Assembly (NCBI GenBank): GCA_009760855.2
Contig: WPIO01000005.1
Location: 12,066,001 to 12,130,000, forward strand
Source of the DNA: Cristatella mucedo
Taxonomy: Eukaryota > Bryozoa > Phylactolaemata > Cristatellidae
Direction: 5' to 3'
Length of the DNA: 64,000 bases
Both the position numbers and the translations under genes were made by a program. The notes below the pieces were generated by a model. That model was not told where the DNA came from, made no database searches, and saw nothing but the letters and a program-made list of their open reading frames with translations. Shown here one piece after another: positions 34,960-47,385 of the stretch (positions within the stretch are counted from its first letter, which is position 1; every line of letters starts with the position of its first letter).

Positions 34960-37644
34960 TCAAAGGAAATGTAATTCGCGTCGCACTGCAGCAACTGGGA
35001 CAGCTTTAAGATCATGACGACTATCCCGACAATGCTTAGCACCGCTGGGTGCTTTCTATAACCCCGCTCAGAGTCTGGTGCAAGGCCAACAAATTGTTAC
35101 TTACGATGTCGCTAATTCTCTCCTCAGCGGACAATTTAGCACCATCTTTCATAGAGCCGGAGTTGAACACGGAGCAGATATCTTTAGCGGTGAGCTGGTT
35201 CTGGCCAATGCTTCCTACTCTGTGCCCTTCCTCGATGTCCCCGCCGTTAGCTGACTTCATAAAACCTGCAATCGCACGTTAGAAAACTGCAAACTAGCTT
35301 TTCATAGCATTTAATTGCAGCAGAGATATAATGCAAGTTATCACGATTGGCTCAAATTGTATCCATTTTAGCCAGTGGAACGATTGTGTCTATCAGAGCC
35401 GGGGAGCGCTGGTTCACCCAAAGGCTGTGTCAACTCGGGTAGCATGAACTCTCACAAAGACTGCAGCCACCCAAGCATGCAGGCTCGTAGCATTAGTCCA
35501 CGACCGAGGAGAATGAATTTGAGTAGAAATATACTGCTATTCGCCGCACCTTGTACTTTTTTTACTGCTCCTGCATCCAAGCCCCATGAGCTAAAATTAG
35601 CTTCGCAGGCGAAAAGCAGGTTAATGTCCACGGCGGTGTCGTTAAAGATCGCATCGAGGGGCAGCGGTCGAAAGGCTTGCCTCGGAACTAAAGTTTGAGA
35701 AAACCACATCCGGTCATCTTTTCGCATCCACTCGTGCTCCAAGACGGTTGGCAGCGTACAGCGAAATTCGGTTTGACTGTGCAGCATCCTCATGATCAGT
35801 CGCTGACCCTCAGCGGACACATTCGGTGGAATATCATAAGTCACGATGGCATTGTCGTTTTTCATGCCACTTATGTTCTTCAGCGTGAAAGGCATTCTGC
35901 CTCCGATCTAAGTAAAACGATTACACACAAGTTGTAGTTCTCTGTAACCACATAAAGTCGACAGCGCGCTAAGTGTCCAGAGCCTTATCTTTGCCATGGC
36001 TATTTTCGCGAACTTACCATGCGATACAATATGACACCCATGCTGTAAATGTCCAAATGAGCCTCGACAGGTTTCCATCCGTCCACAATGTTTTTGTTTT
36101 GAAGGACCTCAGGAGCCAAGTAAGCTTCATCTGGAAAGGGCGTGTGCTTCGTCGACCGTGGAGTGGTGGTGGGACACAATTTTCTAGCGTTGTAGTAATC
36201 AGAAACCTTAGTGGTACCGTCATCGCCGAGCAGAATATTGTCGCATTTCAACATCCTGGAAGAGTTCAGCGCCCCGACGCAGAGCTCTTAGATATGATGA
36301 TGATTATTATGATCATGATTATTATGATGATGACATAACTGCTCCAATAGTATTGCAATCGGAGCGACAGCTAGCAGTGCTGTTGAGCCACGGCAGGGCT
36401 GTGTAAGCGTGGGTGCTCAGCCAGCAACGCTGCACATTACCTGTGCGTGAGGTCTTGTTCGTGCAGGAAATTAACTCCTTTCACAATTCCAGAGAAAAGC
36501 GATCTGGTGATACTCTCTGGCAGAGCGGCCTTCTTACCGCAAAAGCTTAGAAGGTCGTGCAGACTACCAGCTAGGTGCAAATCCATGATGACATACATCT
36601 ACAAAAATTATCGAAGCTAATTGTGAAGAAGCAGGTACTGCTTAAAATCTGGAGGTGCCGATCGGGAAGAAAGCGTGAGCTACATTTCAGCGCATTTCAT
36701 CGTCGACCTTTGTTGGTTTACCGCTCACCTTGCTGTGAGCCACGCCGTCCGGGGCACCTGATGCGTCGACACCTTCCTAAAAACACAGGGGATTTTTTGT
36801 ACTATGGCGTTGCTAGGCCTCCGCAACTAGAAAAATGGTGGCAGATTTTAACTAGCTGTTGGTATAACAGCTGTGGGTATTCACGCAGGGTATTCATTCA
36901 CTAGCTGTGGGTATTTACGCAGGTATAACATTCATGAATAATTGGTGCAGTCGTAACTGGCAATATATCATATCTGCCTGCAGTTACGGTTAAGTCAGGA
37001 ATGAGGTTTGCAAAATGACCTTCGCTTAAGATGTCCTTAAGTTAAACCCATTTTAAGTCTGAATATGAATAAAATAATTGAACGTCACTAAACACCTTAA
37101 CTAAAAGTATTTTATCAATGACACAAGATTGAACCTGAGGGTATGGTAAATGTGAAGATCGAGCTCTTACACTTTTTCTAATAATAATATCATGAACAGC
37201 GATCAGATGTTCGTGCCGAAAGTCGCGGTATGATTTCAAAATGTCTGCTTGATACGGAGTTGCTGGTCCTTCTGCGGCAGCGCCCTTGAGTGAAATCCTC
37301 TTAACCGCAACACGAGTCTTCAAGTCATGCAGGCGAGCAGTGAAAACTACCCGGTCTGTTTTCTGTGAGAGTACCACGTCGTTGTCGCCGATGATGACAC
37401 CACGCTGTATCCCGTTCTTGTCTGGAGACGAGCTCCACTTGCCACTCGCTAGCCAAGACTTCTCTTCATTATCAACGACAGTCAGCGCTTTTGGCTTCTT
37501 CTTCACGAGATCGTCGAAAGACTTTGGTTTGGAAAAATAGCCCTCAACGATCTCGTGTGGAATGACCGTGCCGAAGTCGTGTGCCTCTGATTCATCCTCG
37601 GTACCAACAGCCGAGGTCGGCCTGCTCGTATCTTTCGCCGCCAT
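34960..37644 (-). CDS. Gene 3: protein kinase-like gene, probable pseudokinase
   Basis: Exons: 37,644-37,171 (ATG; 158 codons), 36,598-36,441, 36,255-36,018, 35,907-35,550, 35,265-35,105, then an unresolved last exon near 35,030-34,960. All junctions are GT/AG with matching phases (0, 2, 0, 1, 0). Residues 1-80 are a non-kinase extension. The Gly loop is degenerate; the VAVK lysine is K115; the hinge region reads YVIMDLHLAGSL. The catalytic HRD is H210-R211-M212, with K214 and N217 kept. The DFG position is D230-Y231-Y232. APE (258-260) and the aF aspartate (D279) are kept. About 120 residues follow the kinase fold. With the catalytic Asp missing it should not phosphorylate; scaffold or regulatory roles are typical of such proteins. 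No orthologue is named. Confidence 0.85.
36294..36335. repeat. ATG/ATT-rich microsatellite
   Basis: An imperfect (ATGATT)-type run in the intron between exons 2 and 3 of the pseudokinase gene. Confidence 0.8.
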
Positions 37645-38699
37645 TTTTGAAATTGCTTTTACCTCCTACTCACTTCCGGCTGGTATTGTATTGTCCGAAA
37701 GCGCTCTGACGTTTAACAATAGGGCGTGGCGTAGTAATGTTGCAGCTTTGGCTGTGCTCAATAAAACCAGCTGATCGTACGCAATTATATCACATGGCAG
37801 CATCGTCTGAGTAATAAATAAGTGCTCTTAATGAGATGCAAACGAGAATGACAATAATTTAGGAAATGGCTTGAAGTACGAAAAGTGGAAAGTACTAATC
37901 ATCTATTTTTTCTGAATCCCGAATCTTTCAATTATCACAAATAAATTACTCTGACCATTAAAAAAATCTGAGTTATAAAAATAGTCTCCGCGTCTAATAA
38001 AGTGTTTGGGTGCCTAGCCAGACTCGTAGCCTTAATTTGGCAATTCACATTGTAATTATCTCTACCGACTCCTTGATTCTCATGGATGCGTTGGGTCGGA
38101 CACTAAACAGCTCAACCTTAAGTTAGGGTTAAAATGTTTTCGCTTCGAGGCGCCAGCTCCAACAGTATTTGAAACGCGTTTGCGATTGCAAGCAATATTC
38201 CTGTGCTTGTCTCCGAAGGACTCTAGCAGTCATGGCGAGTTCGTAACAATACGACCAGCTTTCGCGGTAACTAAGTTTCAATTTTTCCTAGCCGATTAAA
38301 ATTCAGCTATCGCTACTGACTACACGTTCGTCGGTACTTACTGCTCGAAAATCAGCGAAAGAATCGGCTGATTTACCTCATCTTAAAACACCTGATATCG
38401 CTGATTGCAAATTGAATTAACTTGCAAGTCCGGCGCATTTAAAAAGTTCATACGGCACACTGCAATAGTGGTTTAGACTTCTATCTGACTAAGATTCCTG
38501 ACAAGCAACCTTGGCCAGCATCACCTCCGCCGCTGTCTATCTTTTGCCTTTCGTCTTTGGCATTATCAGTGTCACTAGAGCAGCGGTGGATCGCTTACTG
38601 GTCAAGCCATTTGATAGTAAAACTTAGTTAAACAGAGCAGTGATTGCAACTGAAAGCAATAATATATGGCAATAATAATGGCGTTTATGTAGCATCTTA
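37645..38699. other. 5' flank of gene 3; nothing recognised
   Basis: Should contain the promoter of the pseudokinase gene, whose ATG lies in good context (AAAATGG). No TATA-like element or repeat family was identified with confidence. Confidence 0.35.
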
Positions 38700-38937
38700 A
38701 GATCACTGTGCTTATGCGTGCTGACACTGTGCATGCTGCCACTAACCACATTTGCATGCTGACCCTGTGCATGTCACCCCTAACCATATTATTCATTCCG
38801 TTTGTTTTTTCAAGCATGATTTTACTTACCATTCAATTGCATTTCACTTTACAGCAAATGTAAAGCGCCTAGAGAAAGAGATTAAGTTCTCTAAGGGCGC
38901 TTTATCAAGTGAATTATTATTATTATTATTATTACTA
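38700..38937 (+). mobile_element. LINE-B 3' UTR copy
   Basis: Begins in the 3' UTR (CTTATGCGTGCTGACACTGT), keeps CTGACCCTGTGCATGTCACC and the tail GTAAAGCGCCTAGAGAAAG, and ends in (TTA)n. Very close to the other well-preserved copies. Confidence 0.92.
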
Positions 38938-39609
38938 AATCTGAACATGCTGGAAAAGAAACATGTAAATTTGTTATTGATGCATTAGTGACTTGTATTG
39001 TTGTCCCTTTGAGTAGACGACTGAGCATCTTTTTTTTCTCTACCCTTTTTTAATTTGTGTTGCATCATCAAATGGCAAACATTAGTCACGCAGAGTCAAT
39101 ATACGCTACTTATTTGAATAGCCTTAAGCTGTTTTGTCCAATCTTTGCATATATGCCGTATTTATTCTGATTCGTGTCGTTTCAGCAGCGGATTGTAGGA
39201 CATTTAGCAAGTCTTATTAATGAAGCTAAACCAGTGGCTTTAGCTAAGGAATCTTGTGTTGCATAAGGAATCAGGCAGGAGGCACTGGTGTCGTGAAATC
39301 GGCCTGGTTTGATGTTTCCAAGATTGTACTCTCTGTCAGGTACTTTCGAGCACCGAAATCTGACGAGGCTCTAGCCGACCTCAAACTCTCGTGAAAGTTA
39401 CAATTCCGTAACATCCGAGCTCAGCTATTTCCTTTGCTTCGAATCCTCGGCTTAAATTCTTCACCTATCAAAGACCAGTTGTTTGGAAAACTGAATTTAA
39501 GAACTGCTCCAGCACTTCGAACTTCGTGCTAATTCTGGATGCTTAGCAGATGCAGCTTATTTTTTATCTGATTTTAATGCCAGCCTGAGGAGCGTTGCAT
39601 ATAGCGTCT
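38938..39609. other. No supported feature
   Basis: 3' flank of the candidate small gene; no repeat family recognised. Confidence 0.35.
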
Positions 39610-41428
39610 TCAACGACTGCCTCGCCCTAGTCGTTTGATATTCTTCAGCTTGGACTGCCCGAAGATTTGGCGAGTGCAAACAGCGGAGTTTCGGATGACT
39701 TCCAGATCGTCTTTAAAATGGACCAACTTAAGCTGCCTGTAACACCGAATGGCTTCCTTCAGTAAGAAAAAAAAGCACGTGTCCTTGTTAGTTTGCCTGC
39801 TACGATCCCTTTTAAATATGGGTCCGGCGAAGAGCAAGCTTGCTGTCAATGCCAATCCAACTGACGTACAACCTGTTCTTACACAGCAGCCTAGCGCTCT
39901 CTGTAGTCCATGTATAGGCAGAAATTTGTTACTGGTGTGCATTCTGCTGACTGCTTTCAAGTAATAGGATTCACTAGTCCACCGGGCAATGAGCGTCTAC
40001 AGTGACTGCTGTCGCGGAGCAAGGATTTTCATTTGGGGGTTAAGACCAGTACTTTTTATGTAGGGACAAGACCAGCAAAATTTACATGTGGGCGGGGCTA
40101 GATCCGCAATTAATAAAAAATTACGGCAAAAAATCGTCATGCTTACTTGACACGATCTCTGCGGTTGCTCATCGAGAGGAATTAAGGCGTAATTTAGTTG
40201 TTGGCTACGGTCGGTGGCTTAAGAATAGGGGGCGGCCTACGTTGCTGCCGCTCTGTAGGGAGGGGATTGCAAATGCCTCCTGGCTCTGCCACTGGTTACA
40301 CGTACATGCGCTCACGCTAAGTCAGCTTCTACCAATTGTGCACCCAGGATCACACATAGGATAAGCATTTTCTCCGAAAACAAATAGAACCAAACCAGTA
40401 ACGTGGTCCAGAAGTAGCAGAAAAATATGGAAAGATAGTTAGCCCCCGACTTAAGACGGTTCGACATAAGAAAATTCGGAGATACAAACTCGGCCACGGT
40501 CGGGAAATAGAAAAACGATAATCAAAATTAATCCAAAGAAAACCTCGAAATCTGTCTACCAGTCAAGAAAGTTTGTAGAAAGAGCGTGGTGACGATCCTC
40601 AAGTAAGACTCCCAATAGTTCCTCACTCTCCCTGATGTATGATACAACTATAAGTTTTTGAATACCCAAAAACAGAATGTAAGGTTATGTAAATTAATTA
40701 CTATTAAATTGTTCTTATGTACTTGTAAACAAATTAAATTCGTTTAACTCGGTCTTCGTCTGGGCACATCATAGTAGAGCGTACCGTGTATCATTATCGA
40801 CTTACTGAAATTCGACTAACGACAGGTTTTCCAGTCCCTATCTATTTCGCGTCGGAGGCTGACGGGACATAAAACTTTGTACTTCTCTATTAGTATTTGT
40901 GTGCTAGTAGTCTGATTTGACTATACATTAATGGTGTAGTATAGCGCTAGGTCACTGCAATCGCTAAATTACCCTACAGAAATAGCTTTATTTGAGCTTG
41001 CAGTCTCAGCATTTGGGCCATACCACCAGCTCACCCACCTAATGTATAGTGGAATTAATAGTACAACACATGTCAGGTGCCTAGAATGAGATTCATTTCT
41101 CTGTGGGCACTATACTACAAATGTATAATGATTATTGTTACCCTATTGATGTTGTGCAGCTGCCTTGAAACGCAGGATTAAATTTTGAGTTAGACTGGTC
41201 AGCAGTCATCCTACAATTGTTTACTCGAATTAATGCCCTTGACTGCTTTAACTTCATACATTCCGAGCTGCCCAATAATTAAAGTCAGCAACAGCTGGTT
41301 TGACATGCTGCTCGCAGGCAATGAATGGCCAGCCGAGACTACTAAGCTGTGCAAACCTTCTGGGTAATGCTCGAAACGGGTCTCGGTGGATCTTTCGACT
41401 TCGAGAATCGTAGAGGTTTCTCACTCAT
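39610..41428 (-). CDS. Candidate two-exon small gene
   Basis: The last exon (39,756-39,610, TGA) follows a textbook acceptor, TTTTTTTTCTTACTGAAG, and encodes 48 basic residues starting EAIRCYRQLKLVHF. A possible start exon (41,428-41,357) begins ATG AGT GAG and is open for 24 codons to AAG|GTTTGC, phase 0. The spliced product would be 72 residues. The CYRQLKL stretch faintly recalls LYR-motif mitochondrial proteins, but the match is too short to claim. The link between the exons is inference; the last exon alone is better supported. A LINE-B tail lies in the intron. Confidence 0.4.
41060..41142 (+). mobile_element. LINE-B 3' tail, diverged
   Basis: GTGCCTAGAATGAGATTCAT, then TCTGTGGGCACTATACTACA and a short ATTATT end. 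Recognisable by the paired tail blocks only. Confidence 0.65.
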
Positions 41429-42111
41429 TGTGGATGGTCACTCTAGCTGATCAGACCGCTACCTATCCCTCGACTCACGAGGAGTGACTGCTCCATGGCG
41501 GCCCATTCGAAGAAAATTTGGTACATTATAGATCCCACCACTTGACTCGCATTCCCAAGTATTCCTGTTTCACATGCCGTAGAATGTGCTCAGAAGAAAG
41601 AACAGCTTGAACGGTGGCAAAGTGCCCTCGAGTTCATGCCCATAGTTCAGACGGCCGAGTGCACGTGACCAACTTTACGAAGCCATCGAACTACAGGCTC
41701 GTGGTGCTTATTAATCAACAAGAGGCCAGCAGGGAGGCATCATTCACACAGGCAACCAGCCATGCGGCAGCAGTAGCTTGTCATAAAAGACGTAAGATAC
41801 AGCAGAATGGCAAGTGTAACTGCCTTGGGCCCTCATGACATGCTTCTAATATCCAGGCACGGCCAACATTCATTCTATGAACAGCAGCAGAAACCCCAAG
41901 CCGATTAGTATAGCCATTGTTGTTCCACATAAAGTGCAGCAGACTTTGCACGGTCTCAGAGGAGCACGAAGCATTTTTCAACCCAGTAATCTAGGTTGAC
42001 GGCAACCCAACAGGGCAGCACAGGAGTGGGCACATGTCACGCCATCACGGGGTATTGAAACCACGAGGTCCGCCACATTATCCTCCCGAAGAGCAAATCG
42101 GACGGCAGCGA
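41429..42111. other. Between genes; 3' UTR of PPP1R11 expected
   Basis: No repeat recognised. A minus frame of 66 codons (41,981-41,781) lies here without splice support; it falls in the expected 3' UTR of PPP1R11. Confidence 0.35.
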
Positions 42112-45100
42112 TTACGTGGCATGGTTAGCAGGGGCACCTGTGCCACCTGCACTGTTGAACTGGTTGTCGTGCGAACAACCGTTATGAACAGCACCGTCTT
42201 GATGGTCATCACGGCACTGATCGGACCCTGGTTGTCCGTGGTGCTTTTGAAAGCACTTCTTCTTGTGGCCCCGACAATGGTCAGTGCAGCCTTCTTCGTC
42301 GCTTTCAGAACTGGACTCCCCAAACAACCGAGGCTTTCTATAAATGCAGCAGCCTACAATCATGAAATCAGACGAAAGGTATTAGACAATGAAGGTATAG
42401 AGACAATGAAGATAAGTGATGCACAAATAAGAGCATAGACGGCATACAGAAGCACACAGCTTTATCTAATGAACAACCTACAATCGGCAGTATCTAGCAG
42501 TAAGCAAACCTACACAAACTCCAACAGTTTGCAAGCGCCACATGCCAAATAGACAATCTTATTTTTCCGTTTATTTCCAATTTTCGGAGAAGCTCCATAC
42601 CAGCAGACTCAGGATTGTTGACGGTAGAGACACTAGTTGCACAACTCAAAGCAGAGAGTATAACTGCCAGGTCCTGTTTCGTGAGAGATGGAAGTTTCGA
42701 TTATCCAGCTGATAAGATGCCTGGCTGAAATGCCCGAATTCAGGGCTTGATGGCCGAGGAGGACGAAACAATTTCTGAAGGATTCCTCTGGGAGGCCTTA
42801 GGGCTTCTATTTCATCAACTTTTGATCCGTCAATAAAGCTCCAAGGCTGGCAGCTGTCCCGGCAAGCTCCGAAGCTAACCTTGCACTGCCTACGAGAGCA
42901 CGGGGCCAGACATATCTTCCATACACGGACTGCACAAACAAACGCATGCCCGAATGAATGGAAGTGAGCTTTTGCGTGCACAGAAACAGAGTTCGAGTAT
43001 CCGGGTAGGGAACCTAAAGGGGAATGGGTAGGGACAATGAGTGCAGCTGATCGCTTAAACACCGGACAGGTGAGAGAGCACCGGCAGTTGCACGGCCACT
43101 AGTGGCTAGACAGCACAACTGCAGCTGCCTCGTCGATGCCTCAGCCCAAGCTCAAGGTGACACCAGGAACGCCATATCAATCAAGACTATGATGACTCAC
43201 CACTGCCTGAATGAGGCCTCAGGCGTGACTGACCGGTGCCTAGAGTCAAGCAGCACGCAAACACTGATGTGCAACTTGCGCTCTCGGTTCACCAAACGAT
43301 ACTAGCGTTTTCTGAGTGGCAAAATTTTCCGAAAGCCAATGTTCTTACGGCCATTGAATAAAAAAAACTGGTACAGCTAAGACTGGCAGGCATATGAGAG
43401 CATAGCGGTCATAGCAGTGATGACAGGTGGAAGTGAAGCTTTAGAAAAAGCAGTGCTTTGTGTATGGGTAAATGTGCCCCGTGTCTACATTATGCAGCTT
43501 CAGGCAGGCTCCTTTGACGCAAGGTAGTCATCACCAAAGACGATGCTACACTGCCCTCCAAAAGTTTGTACACATCTGCTAAAAGCACATTATTTTACTC
43601 AAAATACAAGATTTAGATTGGACCTAACTGTAGCAGTTTCTATAATGCAGGAAAGCTAAGAAATAAATTATTACATGCAATTTAATGGGTGCAATCAATA
43701 ACTTATCGTGGCACCATGATTTTTTATAACCACCCAATCGTTTCGGCATTGATTCCACCAGCTTTGGGCACAATTCTACAGCAATTGATGCCCAGCAATG
43801 CTTCAAAACCTCCAATAACCAACAGGGGTGCATGCGCTGCAGAGCTCGGAAGCTTGAATCTCGTTCGACGTCATCCCACCGATGTTCTACTGGGTTCAAG
43901 ACCAGGCTTTGGCTTGGCCACTGCATGGCCTCAGTTGGCTCGAAGATGTAGTCGGCAGGGTTCGTGAAAAACCGTTTAACCGCCATAACAGTGTGCTTTG
44001 GATGGGTGCCATCCTGCCAACAAAAATCGTGCCTGTGAAGAGCATAAGCAGACGGCAAGCCAACATTCTGAACAATGTCAACATAGACATTTTAATCCGT
44101 GATTTATTGAATCCTGTGCAGACGTCCAGCAAAGGAAGTTGAGAAACAGCCCCATACAATTACAATTCCACCCCCCTAATTCACGGTCTTTTCACATAAA
44201 CGTCCATGTTGCTTCACCCATTTGCCGGCAACCGTACTTCTCCCTTTTGTCCCAGCCAAGTGGATTGAATTTAGACTCACCAGGCCAAAGCATTCTGCTC
44301 CAATGCCCAGCTTCCCAGTGCTGGTATCGGCAAGCAAAATCAAACCTTGCTTTTGTGTGCTACACAGTAAACGCACCTGTGCATTCAGCCCTGGTTCGTT
44401 CAGCCGTCTACTCACGGTCGTGTTGGCTTACGACCATTCCGGTAGCTCGGCAGAGACTCTGACAGTGACTTTTAGCTGTGGCAAACCTATCCTTTAGAGC
44501 CATGCTTTTGAGTAACCGGTCCTCCCTCGGAGAGATTACTTGCCGGCGACTCAAGCCCGGCAGTGTTTCTGTGCTGCCGCAGTCCAGATGTTTCCTAATA
44601 ATGTTCCTAATAATACCCTCTGAGATCTTCAGTAGCCTCTGGTTTCTCAGATTTAATGGCCATTTAATGGTGTAGCAGAATCAAAACCACCCTTGTACCC
44701 TCAGAAAGAGGCTGGCCCCAACAGGTCGGGGAGGCATCCGAGTATCATAGATCATCATTGGCCAAGGCATTATCAGTGATGAAATGGGCCAAAAATAGGT
44801 TCTGCTGGATAGCATCGAGGGGTGGAATAGTCTCGTTACCATATACGACCACAGCTGACTGGGTTTCATGCGAATGCAGCTACTTACTAAGCCTAACATA
44901 CCAAATTGTAACGAAGGTCGAAATTATATTGACGTATTGTTACTATTTAATAATTAGTGCAGCATAACATCTAACTCGAATATGGGCATTAGCAATAGCC
45001 GAATTTGGATCGATGGACCAGATGCGTAGAAACTTTTGGAAGGTAGTGTATGTATGTGACATTGGTACAGAGTGAACATAGTGTGAGTTTCAAGCCACCA

Positions 45101-47339
45101 GCCATAGCAAGCCGGTAAGCAAGCACAAGGCTGCTGCCATGATCGTTCTAATGCACACATGCATTGTATGAATATTTATTAGATGGTAAAGATAATGATG
45201 TGGCAACTGTGCCGCTCATGACAAGCCTAGCTGCTGAGTTTTGCACCAGCTGTAATTGCCTGAGTGCACAGGCCGGTAGACCAGCAAGCAGTGAGTTACA
45301 GAAGTCAAGACCGGATGTCACAAATGCACGGACCAATTTAGATGTGGTATCCCAGTATAAAAAAAACCCAAATTTTAGCATTGTTATGTAGCTGAAAGTA
45401 GGCAGACTTGATTGTGAAGCTGGTGTGGTCGTCTAATGAAAGGTCACTTTTGAACATGACACCTAGATGCACAATCCTAGAATGCTGATGTCAACTATTA
45501 ACCATCGCCTCAACTGCTCCGAGGTCAGCACCTTATCTGGTGATCCATTTGGCAATCAAGCAGATAGTTTCTCTAGCTTTTGTGTCAGCAAGTTAAATAA
45601 TATAATAAATAAATAATAATGCACTCGATAAAGCACCATCAGAGAACTCAATCTCTTTCTAGGCGCTTTACATTTGCTGCAAAGGGAAATGTAACTGAAT
45701 GGTGAGTAATATCATGCTTGATAAACAAACAAAGCAAGATAAAAACAAAGAATATACTCCCACTGTAACATCCCCATTGGACTCACTACAGTTTCTTGCT
45801 TTAGCTCGACGTCTACCTTCAAGCCAGCCACTAATGACCTCATCTCGAAGTTCATCTCCTAGTCTTTTACTAACCCTCTTGACCTCATGCCTACTTTTCT
45901 TCTTTTGAAATGCATGGATTCACTGCTGACCTACTTAACACCCAATAAGTATGTCCTTTAGCACAGGTCTTGTGCTGAAATCCTGCTGCTAGGCTCTCAT
46001 TAAAAATTTAACGCTAGACCAGGTTGACTATAAAGCATATCTACAACGTTCTTATCAAATACACTAGAACGAGTACTGCCAGAACAGTTAAACACCTATA
46101 TCTCAACCTCAAACGTAGCAGAAAAGTTCTAGTCTTGATTTAGTGCTAAACATTCCACAAAGTAAGCACTACTGTGATGATATAGCAACCTTCTCTGGAA
46201 AGCTATTTTGGGCAGAGTCTCTCTGCTAGTTCTGTTGGAACTTTATGTAGCATTTACTGCCATTAATAAATCCTTGAACACTTGTAATCAAGCCTAGGCA
46301 TCACCAGAACTGTACTGCAATAATTTAGGTCAAATCTTTGTGAGATATTGGAGTATTCATGTCAACAGGCAACAGTCATCTGATGACCCTCTACAGTGCA
46401 GAGAGCAAGTACCCCAATAATCTGTGCTTGATCTTCAGTTACGTTCACAATGTATAGTGTTCCTTTGCAGATTTAATCGCAAGCATAACAAAGGCTTTTT
46501 TAAGCAGATTACACACATCTGTACCTGTGCATTGACCATCCCTACCTCTCTCGACTTCCCTTGCTGCATGTATTTTGCTGAAATTTGCACTTGGATGGCA
46601 ACAAACGTTGTCAAATTGCATGCCGATAAAACCAGCTTATTAACTAGGCAAACCTGGTGCCAAAAAATCGGAAACCTAATCCTCAGATTGGGCTCAGCCA
46701 GGTCCTTTAGCCCCTCAACGAAATGTGGGTGCCTTGTTCAACAGTGACTTTTCACTAGACAACTTCATTTGTTCCAGTCAAGTCTGCCTACTTTCGGCTG
46801 TGTAGAATTGTGAAAATTCGGGCCTGCTTAGACAAGGATATACCAGCCAACCTGATCAATGCCGCCGCTGCGACTTCTGCGACTTACTACTTGCAGGTCT
46901 TCCGGCCTGTGCAGTAAGATAATTATGTAACTTGCTGCTTGCAGGTCTTTCTGCCTATGCAATGAAGTGCATACAGTTATTGCAGAACTGTGCACCGAGG
47001 CTTGTCTGTCGTGAATGTCGCTTTGCAATTGCCACATTACACCAATTCTGTACTGGCTCCCCATCAAGCCGAGTATCGACTTCAGGGTTTTGTCACACAC
47101 AATTATTATTACCACGCACGTCACAACGTCCCCTCACACGCCGACATTTAAAAAGAAGCTTAAAACTTTGCACCTGCTTATTACAGCATTTGCTGGGTCT
47201 TTGTGATTCGTCTTTCATGAGCATGTACCTGCTTACACTGTGCCTGCAAATGTTACCACCAATCATTTGGTAATGCTTTCTTTAACGGCATCTCTAAAGT
47301 GCCTAGAAAGAGATTCAGTTCTGAGGGTGCTATAAAAAT

Positions 47340-47385
<46 letters not shown>

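Noticed and set aside
42034-42438. Plus-strand 134-codon frame with a hydrophobic stretch
   Set aside because: It is antisense to PPP1R11 exon 3, which is supported by family motifs and splice phase.
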